From NCBI RefSeq assembly GCF_020523795.1, contig NZ_JAJALI010000006.1, positions 62,001-126,000 on the forward strand: 64,000 nucleotides of DNA. Reading direction: 5' to 3'. The translations under genes were made by a program, and so were the position numbers. Origin of the DNA: Ancylobacter sp. Lp-2 (lineage in GTDB: Bacteria; Pseudomonadota; Alphaproteobacteria; Rhizobiales; Xanthobacteraceae). Position 1 is the stretch's first letter; every line of letters starts with the position of its first letter. Shown one piece after another: positions 28,708-35,762 of the stretch. Under the pieces are notes generated by a model. That model worked only from the letters and a program-made list of their open reading frames with translations, did no database searches and was not told the origin of the DNA.

Positions 28708-29376
28708 CTATCGAGGCGCTCCATCGTCCCTCACACCTCCCGCCTGCGACATCTTTCGGCTGAAGATCGCCGCACCTCCCAGGAAGAGAACCGCCGTGCC
28801 GAGGTTCCATCCCAGGACCATCGCGGTCGCATCGAGTGGGTGGAACATCGAAAGAGCGGTCGCGGTGATGGCCGAGACGGCGAGACTCCCCATCAGGATG
28901 ACCGATGTCGGCCGCAGCGCCGCCGCATAGCGCAACATCGCCAGCATCAGCAGCGAAAGTGGCAGGCTGGTCAGGACCAGCGTGGCGAGGCAGCCGGAAG
29001 CGGCTTCGACCGTGATAGCGCCCGGCGGCACCGGCACCCAGCCGGCGAAGCACTGGTAGCCGATGGTCGACAGCCAGACGATAAGCGGCGGTGCCGGTAG
29101 GAGAAGCCATCCGCGCGACCGGTCAGGCAGGCTCACGAAGAAGGTGGCGATGGTCGCCAGGATGCCGGTCAGGAGCGACGAGATCATGTTGATGGCGAAC
29201 ACGGCATCTTGCATGCGCTCGGCAAATTGCGGCCGCACGCCATGGCTGATCGTCATCAGCCCCATGATCACAGCAGCGAGCAGGAGCCAGCCCAGAGCGC
29301 GAACCAGCGGCGGGCGAAGGCGTTTCACCGCGGGTGCGTTGGTGGCGAGCGAGCGGATCAGATCGGACGTGTCCAT
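28708..29376 (-). CDS. nrsF: NrsF-family anti-sigma factor (DUF1109), 222 aa
   Basis: A six-helix inner-membrane protein; hydrophobic segments lie at about residues 28-43, 62-82, 91-106, 125-148, 158-176 and 187-204. In Caulobacter NrsF holds the ECF factor SigF inactive, and two conserved cysteines are needed for release under chromate or cadmium stress. Cysteines occur here at positions 109 and 129. The start overlaps the sigma-gene stop (TGATG) with GGAGG upstream, so the pair is made together. The product begins MDTSDLIRSLATNA, the DUF1109 start. Confidence 0.85.
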   Translation of the reverse strand: MDTSDLIRSLATNAPAVKRLRPPLVRALGWLLLAAVIMGLMTISHGVRPQFAERMQDAVFAINMISSLLTGILATIATFFVSLPDRSRGWLLLPAPPLIVWLSTIGYQCFAGWVPVPPGAITVEAASGCLATLVLTSLPLSLLMLAMLRYAAALRPTSVILMGSLAVSAITATALSMFHPLDATAMVLGWNLGTAVLFLGGAAIFSRKMSQAGGVRDDGAPR

Positions 29377-30026
29377 CACCAATCCCTCCGGTCCGAAAGC
29401 AGGGACCGCAAATTCCGTAGCGCCCGATGGGTCGCCATTTTCAGCGACGCGATCGACAGTCCCGTCGCCTCGGAGGCTTCCTTCAGGGACATTTCCCTGA
29501 GCTTGAGCAGATCGATGGCGGTTCGCTGGATCGGGGGAAGGCCACCGAGAGCCTCCGTCAGCCCATCCTTGTCGAGCGCGTCATCGCGGCTGTCGGACGC
29601 GACGATGGTTGCCTCATGTTCGACGGTGAGCGGGGCCTCGCGCAACACCTGCCGGCCTCGCCGACGCAGGCGGTCAATGGCACGGCGATTGGCGATGCCG
29701 ACCAGCCAGGGACCGAACGGACGTGCGGGATCGTAGGTGTGCCGGATCGTATGAAGGGTCAGCAAGATGTCCTGCACGGTATCTTCGATATCCCAAGGGT
29801 CCTTGTGCCATCGCCTGACCAGTGACCTGAGATAGGGCGCGATCTCCTGAAGGAGGCGAAGATAGGCGACATTATCGCCGTCCTGCGCCCGCGCCATGAG
29901 AATCGACCAGTCGAGATCGCGGGAGGCCGCGGCCTCCGGTGACCGCGACGCGCTCTTGGCGTCCTCTCCGGTCGCTTCGCCCTCCGTGGCCACCAGCGTC
30001 AGGCGCCGCCGCCGGTCATGCTCCAT
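29376..30026 (-). CDS. sigF: ECF sigma factor, SigF type, 216 aa
   Basis: Region 2 is visible as YLRLLQEIAPYLRSLVRRW, then DIEDTVQDILLTLHTIRHTYDP, and ends PWLVGIANRRAIDRLRRRGR. Region 4 has LPPIQRTAIDLLKLREMSLKEASEATGLS and the recognition helix KMATHRALRNLR. Pairing with nrsF and the buf genes matches the Caulobacter SigF system. Start choice: GGAGG lies 7 bases upstream of the ATG giving MEHDRRRR, whereas upstream ATGs lack such a site. The chosen start codon lies inside a hairpin listed separately. Confidence 0.9.
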   Translation of the reverse strand: MEHDRRRRLTLVATEGEATGEDAKSASRSPEAAASRDLDWSILMARAQDGDNVAYLRLLQEIAPYLRSLVRRWHKDPWDIEDTVQDILLTLHTIRHTYDPARPFGPWLVGIANRRAIDRLRRRGRQVLREAPLTVEHEATIVASDSRDDALDKDGLTEALGGLPPIQRTAIDLLKLREMSLKEASEATGLSIASLKMATHRALRNLRSLLSDRRDW

Positions 30027-30047
30027 CTCGACACCTCCGCGAGATGG
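30023..30047 (-). promoter_or_regulatory. hairpin that pairs the sigF start codon and exposes its ribosome site in the loop
   Basis: On the transcript, CCAUCUCG pairs perfectly with CGAGAUGG across a 9-base loop CGGAGGUGU. The AUG of sigF is in the 3' arm and the GGAGG ribosome site is in the loop. This geometry would lower translation of the sigma factor unless opened. It is a reading of the sequence, not a tested element. Confidence 0.5.
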
Positions 30048-30098
30048 GGCATGCGCGTGCGCCATCGCTCCGGGGCCCGATATGGAGGCCACGGCGCA

Positions 30099-30611
30099 TC
30101 ATCGCGCCGCCTCTGGCGAATCCAATCGGACGTCACCCTTGGCGATCCAGTGGTCGATGGAGACGACACCGGGACCAATCGCGATGATGCTTAGGGCCAA
30201 AGCGGCCCAATACAGGTGGAAATTGGCCCAGCCATCGGGGAACACCAACTGGATCACGCCGGTCATGACCAATAGGCCGAGCGCGGCAAGGCGCGTTCCG
30301 AGGCCGACGATGAGCAGAATGGGCAGCACGATCTCGGCGGCCGCCGTCGCCAGCGCCAGCTGATCGGGCGCGGGAAACGCATACTCGCCGCCGAAGACAT
30401 GCAGCCTGAACTGCTCCTCGAACAGGAATTGCGTTCCCGCCGACAGGGACAGGAAGCCATCCCATCGCGTCAGGCCGGAACGGAGGAAGGGAAGCGCCAG
30501 GGCAACGCGCGACACCGGAGGTGCGAGGTGCCGCGCGACAGCTTCCATCTCGAGATATAGGTGACGGACCGTTGAAAACGTTTGGTTCCACACCGTTGGC
30601 GACGTGCTCAT
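30099..30611 (-). CDS. bufD: DoxX-family membrane protein (BufD-like), 170 aa
   Basis: A four-helix inner-membrane protein: about residues 30-45, 72-100, 105-122 and 130-150, with the DoxX features FLRSGLTRWDGF near the first helix and LPILLIVGLGTRLAALGLL. DoxX proteins accompany bufferin operons as the fourth gene and are thought to take part in redox chemistry. The start overlaps the bufC stop (ATGA) and has a GGAGGGGG ribosome site. Confidence 0.85.
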   Translation of the reverse strand: MSTSPTVWNQTFSTVRHLYLEMEAVARHLAPPVSRVALALPFLRSGLTRWDGFLSLSAGTQFLFEEQFRLHVFGGEYAFPAPDQLALATAAAEIVLPILLIVGLGTRLAALGLLVMTGVIQLVFPDGWANFHLYWAALALSIIAIGPGVVSIDHWIAKGDVRLDSPEAAR

Positions 30612-31462
30612 GCCGCCCCCTCCGAGCGTGCCGGCCGCACGTCGTAGCCGACGATCACGTTTGCCTCGATCATGCCTCGCAGCGCAATCGCGAGATCGAA
30701 GCACGGGCTGGCGAACAGCCCTTCCTTCATGGCTTCGACGATCGGCGCCCCCGCCCGCAGTGCTTCCATGAAGGCGGCAGCGCCCGCCGGAAGACGCCGG
30801 ATCTCGACCTCTGTCTCGGGCCGGGCGACGAGCGCGTCTTCTCCACCCGCATCGAGAGCGACGGTCCCGGCATCGTCGCCCCCCACATTTGCCTGCCAGA
30901 TGCTCACGATCGGAAAGGCCGACCGGACGATGCGGACGGTGGGGTGGAGCGTCAGTCGCATTGTCAGGACATCGCCCGGCGGCACCTGGCCGAGAGCGGA
31001 GGGTGACAGCGGCGAGGCTTCGGCCGCGTGATAGGCCTCCACCCACGCCCGCTCAAGACGCGCGACATCGGGGAGGTAGGCAAGCACGGCGGCGGGCTCG
31101 AAGCGGGCGATGAAGGCGGGAAAGCCGGCCCCATAGTCGAGCATGATCGGAGATACCGGGGGCTCCGCCACGACATGGAGGCTTGCCATGGCGGCGAAGA
31201 ATTCCTCGCCGACCAGGCGACGGGCCACCGGATAGGCCGCCTTCAGCGTCTCGATCAGCCCGACGACGACATTGTTTCGGTAGACCGCGAAGCGCCTCTC
31301 GCTGGGCCGCCCGTCGGGACCGACCAGGCCGGCCGGCGCTGGCCTGACCGGATCGAGGATCGCACGAGCGAAGTCAGCCTGTCGGGCGGCGAACCCGTGC
31401 ATGACGGAAGCCTGCTCGCTGCCTTCAAGAGAAAACACCGGGATGCCGGTCGCCCCGATCAT
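30608..31462 (-). CDS. bufC: DUF2063 protein (BufC-like MNIO partner), 284 aa
   Basis: It has the DUF2063 core: RRFAVYRNNVVVGLIETLK, AYPVARRLVGEEFFAAMA and YLPDVARLERAWVEAYHA. In bufferin systems BufC is the partner that brings the precursor peptide to the MNIO enzyme BufB. I chose the ATG that overlaps the preceding stop (ATGA). An ATG 60 bp further in, giving MHGFAARQADFARAIL, is where the conserved domain begins. Confidence 0.88.
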   Translation of the reverse strand: MIGATGIPVFSLEGSEQASVMHGFAARQADFARAILDPVRPAPAGLVGPDGRPSERRFAVYRNNVVVGLIETLKAAYPVARRLVGEEFFAAMASLHVVAEPPVSPIMLDYGAGFPAFIARFEPAAVLAYLPDVARLERAWVEAYHAAEASPLSPSALGQVPPGDVLTMRLTLHPTVRIVRSAFPIVSIWQANVGGDDAGTVALDAGGEDALVARPETEVEIRRLPAGAAAFMEALRAGAPIVEAMKEGLFASPCFDLAIALRGMIEANVIVGYDVRPARSEGAA

Positions 31463-32448
31463 CGATGCCTCTCTCGACCGGGACGCCCGACCACATTGGT
31501 CCAGAAGGTTCGGAGGCTGTCGACGCCGCCGGCCGTCGAACTCCACAGGGTCGCGTCGCCGACCAGCAAGGTGCCAGCGAACGCATCCGGTTTCGATTGC
31601 AGCAAGGCATCGAAGGTCGCGCGGCCGCCGGCCGTGAAGGGATGGGGCGGAGCCGCGAGATCGATCTTCTGGCGCGCCAGCACGTCGAGCGTCGCGACGG
31701 CCCCGGCCATGCGCTCGAAATGCGGCAGATGCGCATGAAGATTGAAGGTGGGAACGCCCGAAAGCAGGTGGAAACGATCGAGAGACACGTCCACGTCGAT
31801 CGGCGACGGGGTGCCATCCGGCTCGGCGGCGGGACGCAATCCGAACCGGTTTTCGACCGGAATACCCAGACCGGCGAGCAACGAACGTCCGAACCCGCCA
31901 AATCCCTGTCGCGGCGGGATGGTCTTATCGCCGTGATGCAGGAAATCCGCAACCTGCCGGGCGACGAACTCCTCATGCGAATCCGGCTCCTCCTCGCCGA
32001 TGTCGTGATGGGGGCCGACGAACAGCAGGTGATCCGGCACGGAAAGGAAGGAGCGGACGAAATCGACCTCGGCCGGACTTGCCTGCTGCCGGGTTCGCAG
32101 GGAATCGAAGCTGATGACGATCAGCGTATCGATGTCTTCGAGCGCTTCCCGCGCCAGCGGCACGAGCCGGCCATCGCCGCCGACGCGCTCGATCTCCACG
32201 ACCGGATGCCCGGTGATCGCCTCTCCGAGCTTCACGAACGCGGCGAAATTCTGCCTCATGATGTGATCGAGAAAACCGGCGATACCCTGGTCGAAGCGCG
32301 ACGGATCGCTCAGTTCCTCGAAGCGCGGATACAGCATGCGGCGGCTTTCGAAGAGCGCTGGAAACCGGTTCTCGATGACATCGAGCGGCACTCCAGTCTC
32401 TTCCGGCCGGCTCCAGGCATAATAGACGGCAACTCTGCGCGCCGGCAT
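31459..32448 (-). CDS. unrecognised 329-aa protein inserted in the bufferin operon
   Basis: I do not recognise a family. The protein looks soluble: no signal peptide and no membrane helix. It begins MPARRVAVYYAWSRPEE. Notable stretches are a beta-strand followed by Asp (DIDTLIVISFDSLR near residue 103), LLFVGPHHDIGEEE near residue 140, FLHHGDKTIPPRQGFGGFG near residue 170, and FNLHAHLPHFERM near residue 243, so histidines and acidic residues cluster at possible metal sites. The alternating strand-helix start could be a Rossmann-like or glutamine-amidotransferase-like fold. It starts 17 bp after bufB with a GGAGGA site, and its stop overlaps the bufC start. It is thus an integral operon member, likely acting on the bufferin peptide, its metal or its processing. 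Confidence 0.8.
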   Translation of the reverse strand: MPARRVAVYYAWSRPEETGVPLDVIENRFPALFESRRMLYPRFEELSDPSRFDQGIAGFLDHIMRQNFAAFVKLGEAITGHPVVEIERVGGDGRLVPLAREALEDIDTLIVISFDSLRTRQQASPAEVDFVRSFLSVPDHLLFVGPHHDIGEEEPDSHEEFVARQVADFLHHGDKTIPPRQGFGGFGRSLLAGLGIPVENRFGLRPAAEPDGTPSPIDVDVSLDRFHLLSGVPTFNLHAHLPHFERMAGAVATLDVLARQKIDLAAPPHPFTAGGRATFDALLQSKPDAFAGTLLVGDATLWSSTAGGVDSLRTFWTNVVGRPGRERHR

Positions 32449-32465
32449 GCGATCTTCCTCCGGGT

Positions 32466-33365
32466 TCAGTGTGCGTGGTTCAGGGCCGGCGTGCGTCGCC
32501 GCCCGCCGTCAATGTCGGCCATGAGGCGTTCCGCACGCTCCGCTTCGGCCTTCAGCACCGGCCAATCGGGCACGTTGGCGTCCCACTCGATCAGGGTCGG
32601 GACCGGGCCGATCCGCTCGATGGTGTGGGCGAACAGCCCCCAGACGGTTTCGTCGACCGGGCGATCATGGGCATCGATCAGCAAGGGACGGCCTTCTTCA
32701 TCGGCATCGGGCGCGAAGCCCGCCAGATGGATCTCCTGCACGTGGGAGAGCGGGTAGGCATCGAGATAGGCGATCGGGTCCCAGTCCTGATTGGTACAGG
32801 CGACGTGGACATTGTTGACATCGAGCAGGAGGCAGCACCCGGTCCGGCGCGCGATCTCGGCTATGAAGTCGGTCTCGCCCCATGTGTTCTCGGCGAACGC
32901 CAGATAGGTGGACGGATTCTCCAGCAGCATCCGGCGCCCGAGCGCCTCCTGCACCTGATCGACATGCTCGACAACGCGCGCCAGGGTCTCATTCGTGTAG
33001 GGCAGAGGAAGCAGGTCGTTCAGGAAACCGGCCTCGTGGCTCGACCAGGCAAGGTGCTCGGAGAACAGCTCCGGCGAATAGCGCTCGACCAACTGCCTCA
33101 GGCGGGCCAGATGATCGCTGTCGAGGGGCCGGTCTGCGCCGATAGACAGCCCGACGCCGTGCAGCGACAGCGGATAGCGTTCGCGGATGGCGGACAGGTA
33201 GCGATGCGGAGGCCCGCCGGCGCCCATGTAGTTCTCGGCATGGACCTCGAAGAAACCGATATCGGGCGACGTCTCCAGGATCGTCGTGTAGTGCTCGGCC
33301 TTCAGACCGACGCCGGCTCGCCTCGGCATGGAGGTCGGGGAAAGCTTCGAAGCCACTTCCGGCAT
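32466..33365 (-). CDS. bufB: DUF692 multinuclear non-heme iron oxidative enzyme (BufB-like), 299 aa
   Basis: MNIO enzymes are TIM-barrel iron oxidases that modify cysteines of precursor peptides; BufB makes thiooxazoles in bufferins. Family motifs include FFEVHAENYMG, SLHGVGLSIG, SEHLAWSSH, LLENPSTYLAF, LLDVNNVHVAC, EIHLAGF and LIEWDANVP, which supply the His/Glu/Asp metal ligands in the family. The start is the ATG giving MPEVASKL, with GAGGTG upstream; an ATG 21 bp earlier is less well placed. A hairpin separates it from the precursor gene. Confidence 0.93.
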   Translation of the reverse strand: MPEVASKLSPTSMPRRAGVGLKAEHYTTILETSPDIGFFEVHAENYMGAGGPPHRYLSAIRERYPLSLHGVGLSIGADRPLDSDHLARLRQLVERYSPELFSEHLAWSSHEAGFLNDLLPLPYTNETLARVVEHVDQVQEALGRRMLLENPSTYLAFAENTWGETDFIAEIARRTGCCLLLDVNNVHVACTNQDWDPIAYLDAYPLSHVQEIHLAGFAPDADEEGRPLLIDAHDRPVDETVWGLFAHTIERIGPVPTLIEWDANVPDWPVLKAEAERAERLMADIDGGRRRTPALNHAH

Positions 33366-33396
33366 GATGTTCACCTCGGACGACACTGAGGGAAAT

Positions 33397-33420
33397 GGCC
33401 GGGCCCTTGCGGACCCGGCC
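33397..33420 (-). terminator. intercistronic hairpin between bufA and bufB
   Basis: The minus-strand RNA folds GGCCGGGUCC with GGGCCCGGCC around a GCAA tetraloop: ten pairs with one G-U. AUUUCCC follows, not a long U-run. It lies 10 bp after the bufA stop. It may reduce read-through or protect bufA mRNA so that more peptide than enzyme is made. Confidence 0.6.
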
Positions 33421-33430
33421 GAGTGGTCGA

Positions 33431-33763
33431 TCAGGCCTTGGGCTTGAGGCTGCCCATGCCGTTCGGCGTGGAGATCGCCGTGCAGGTGCCGGTCGGCACC
33501 AGCTTGAAGGCGTTGCCCTGGTAGTCGGTGGTGCTAGTGCCCGCGCAGGTGGTGCCGGCACCGGCGTAGCAGTCGTTCTGCCCCTTGAGCGCGACGCCGA
33601 AGCAGGGCTGGACCGCGCCGGACTTCACCTTCACGGTGTTCTCGGCCTGGGTCTTCTTCTGCTGCGCCGTGAACTCCTGCGCATTCGCCGGAACGACGGC
33701 GAGAGTACCGAAGGCGGCGGCGAAGGCGCCGGCAACCAGAGTGGACATCAGACGATCGGACAT
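33431..33763 (-). CDS. bufA: bufferin-type precursor peptide (DUF2282), 110 aa
   Basis: A small secreted protein with a signal peptide ([14 protein letters not shown] ... VPANA, cut before Q29 or so) and four cysteines at 54, 65, 73 and 94 in [24 protein letters not shown] and PTGTCTA. This is the DUF2282 pattern of BufA1, whose modified cysteines bind copper in the periplasm. AGGAGA lies 7 bases before the ATG. It is first in the operon and has the SigF-like promoter. The unmodified product alone would not be expected to chelate in the same way. Confidence 0.9.
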   Translation of the reverse strand: MSDRLMSTLVAGAFAAAFGTLAVVPANAQEFTAQQKKTQAENTVKVKSGAVQPCFGVALKGQNDCYAGAGTTCAGTSTTDYQGNAFKLVPTGTCTAISTPNGMGSLKPKA

Positions 33764-33843
33764 ATTGGTTCTCCTGAAAATTGGGCCCGCAAGCCTCTTG
33801 CTGCTGGCGAGTGGCGGCGGTTTTCGTCGCGCCTGTAGAGTGG

Positions 33844-33869
33844 TTCGTCGGGGGATCCTCCGAGGTCAC
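33844..33869 (-). promoter_or_regulatory. SigF-like promoter of the bufferin operon
   Basis: Read on the minus strand, GTGACC is followed after exactly 16 bp by CGAA. The motif published for Caulobacter SigF, from memory, is GTAACC-N16-CGAA, so this differs by one base. The bufA start is about 80 bp downstream of the -10 element. Confidence 0.6.
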
Positions 33870-33921
33870 TCTGCTTCGGAGAAATTTTCGGCGGCCACTT
33901 GGGATCGCTATCCCGTCTTGC

Positions 33922-34230
33922 TCAAGCGGCGGGTTTGGAGGCGACCACTGCACTCGGATGCAGTTCCGGTTCGACCGCCAACAGTTCGGGCACGGTGGCG
34001 AAGATCTGGCTCGCCGCGCTGCCGGACATGTGGGTGTCGAGGCTTGCCTCGCTGTCGAACAGGTCGACGAGGAAGATCTTGTCGACGTCCGTATGCGATC
34101 GCAGCACAAGCCAGAGCGTCGTGCCCGCCTCCGCCTCCACTGCCGGCAGTGCGTCCGCGATCCGCCTGGCGGCCTCCTCACCCAGGCCCGGCCTGGCCTT
34201 GAACACGACGACACCTGCTATTCTTGTCAT
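33922..34230 (-). CDS. antibiotic-biosynthesis-monooxygenase-fold (ABM) protein, 102 aa
   Basis: A small ferredoxin-like alpha/beta protein beginning MTRIAGVVVFKARPG, with AAGTTLWLVLRSHTD and FLVDLFDSEASLDTHM, the ABM/quinol monooxygenase pattern. Such proteins oxidise quinols or detoxify electrophiles. The start is the ATG with GAGGA upstream rather than the longer frame. It faces the GlxA-type gene and lies upstream of the bufferin promoter, so it is not part of that operon by position. Confidence 0.8.
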   Translation of the reverse strand: MTRIAGVVVFKARPGLGEEAARRIADALPAVEAEAGTTLWLVLRSHTDVDKIFLVDLFDSEASLDTHMSGSAASQIFATVPELLAVEPELHPSAVVASKPAA

Positions 34231-34307
34231 GGATGCAATCCTCTCTGTCGCTTGGACTGCGCGGCTATTGGGCCTCGCCAATGGAGGTTCGCCGCGAGGC
34301 CCGCAGA

Positions 34308-34464
34308 GGTAACGCAGCGACCGGTTTCAGATCCGGATCGCCGTCGCGTTGGCGGAGCCACACCGGCCGGCCAGTTCCGGCGGCATGATGACCGGAGAGA
34401 TTATCTTTGACGGCATGGGTTTCTCTGCGTTGACCGGATGAGGCTCGGTCAACGGTAACGCAGC
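34308..34464. repeat. pair of 11-bp direct repeats in the ABM/GlxA divergent spacer
   Basis: GGTAACGCAGC occurs at 34308-34318 and at 34454-34464. Each copy is about 70-80 bp upstream of one of the two divergent start codons. They may be sites for the adjacent AraC-family regulator. Confidence 0.4.
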
Positions 34465-34531
34465 CCTCGCTTTGTCGGAGGGTGGCGGACTAGACTATGA
34501 AGGAGCAAAAGCCGCCACGAGGCTCCATGCC

Positions 34532-35497
34532 ATGAACATTGTCGTCATCGGCATCGACGGATGCCTTGCGTCCGGCTTTCTCGGCTTCGTCGATGTGCTG
34601 TCTCTCGCGAGGGACGTCATCGCCAACCACGCCGGCGAGGTGCCCTTCAAAATCCTGACGGCGAGTGGGGATGGAAGGCCCGTGACGGACGGTCATGGCC
34701 GGCGGCTGGAGGTCGATGCCCGCCTCGACGACATCCCGTCCGCTTCCGCCGTTCTCGTGCCGGGACAGGTCCCGCAGGGGCTCAAGCTGCCGGACATGTC
34801 GGACTTCAAGCCGGTCGCCGAATGGATCCGCTACCAGCACGCGCGTGGTTCTCTTGCCTGCGGTTCCTGCGGCGGGGTCTATTTGCTCGGCGAGGCAGGT
34901 TTGTTGAACGACCGTCGCTGCACCACGACGTGGTGGCTGCACGACGAGTTGAGGCGCCGTTATCCTCGGGCAGACGCGGCTTGGGGCGGTGCGCTCACCG
35001 ACGATGGCGGTGTCATCACCGCCGGCGGTGCCCTGTCATGGACAGACATATCGCTGCACGTCGTGAGAATCCTCTGCGGATCCGAGGCCGCGCGTATCGC
35101 CGCCGACTTCGCCGTGGTGGACACGACGCCATCGAGCCAGGCTGTCTACATCCCGGCCGGTCATCTCGCCGAATCCAACCCGTTCCTGCTGGAGGCCGAG
35201 CGCGCCGTCCGACATGTTCGCGGCCGGCGGATAACGACGAGCGAACTGGCGGGACGGTTGGCGCTCTCGGAACGCACGCTGCACAGACGCCTGCAATCCC
35301 TCGCCGGTGAAGCGCCGAAGCGTTTCATCGACAGGGTTCGTTTCGAGATGGCGCGGACCATGCTCGACGCAGGATCGATGAGCATCAAGCAGATCGCCCT
35401 CGCCACAGGCTTCGAGGACGACAGCAGCTTCAGGAAGAGCTTCAAGCAGTTTGCCCAAATGACGCCGACGGCCTATCGGGCAAGGATCCGAATATAA
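34532..35497 (+). CDS. GlxA-family regulator (DJ-1/PfpI domain plus AraC HTH), 321 aa
   Basis: The N-terminal 175 residues form an amidotransferase-like DJ-1/PfpI sensor domain with LACGSCGGVYLLGEAGLL at the nucleophile elbow. Residues about 210-321 hold the AraC double HTH: ITTSELAGRLALSERTLHRRL and SIKQIALATGFEDDSSFRKSF, ending MTPTAYRAR. The ATG giving MNIVVIGIDG is used, because upstream in-frame codons lack a ribosome site. It probably controls the facing ABM gene. Confidence 0.88.
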   Translation: MNIVVIGIDGCLASGFLGFVDVLSLARDVIANHAGEVPFKILTASGDGRPVTDGHGRRLEVDARLDDIPSASAVLVPGQVPQGLKLPDMSDFKPVAEWIRYQHARGSLACGSCGGVYLLGEAGLLNDRRCTTTWWLHDELRRRYPRADAAWGGALTDDGGVITAGGALSWTDISLHVVRILCGSEAARIAADFAVVDTTPSSQAVYIPAGHLAESNPFLLEAERAVRHVRGRRITTSELAGRLALSERTLHRRLQSLAGEAPKRFIDRVRFEMARTMLDAGSMSIKQIALATGFEDDSSFRKSFKQFAQMTPTAYRARIRI

Positions 35498-35507
35498 GAA
35501 AATCGGC

Positions 35508-35597
35508 CTTCTCGCCGGCACGAGGATCGCGATACCGGAAGGCGCGCGAGCCATCGAGACGCTTGAAGCCGGCGACCTCGTCCGCACCCTTGATGGC
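35508..35597 (+). pseudogene. Hint-domain (Hedgehog/intein-type) gene fragment
   Basis: Starting 10 bp after the GlxA stop, the plus frame reads LLAGTRIAIPEGARA then IETLEAGDLVRTLDG. The order GTRIA-x-P-x-G-x-x-x-IE-x-L-x-x-GDLV-x-T-x-DG is the start of Hint_2 domains. The usual Cys-first residue and everything upstream are missing, and no continuation is recognisable. The opposite strand also has an open frame here, so the call is tentative. Confidence 0.45.
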
Positions 35598-35762
35598 GCG
35601 GCAGACGATCTCCACCACCTTCACCGATCCGATGAAGGAGGTGGAAATCCCGAACCCGATCCGGCGGACTGCGAGAGGAACGGACCCCGACCAGGAAATG
35701 CCAAGGTCGAGCGATGGCCGTCGCCCACCGAGCCGTGGGGACAAGCCCGGTTCGGTATCGAC

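Noticed and set aside
35442-35744. Minus-strand 100-codon frame downstream of the PHP gene.
   Set aside because: No ribosome site or family. The plus strand over the same bases reads a Hint-domain start, so the minus frame is probably a shadow, but this is not fully settled.
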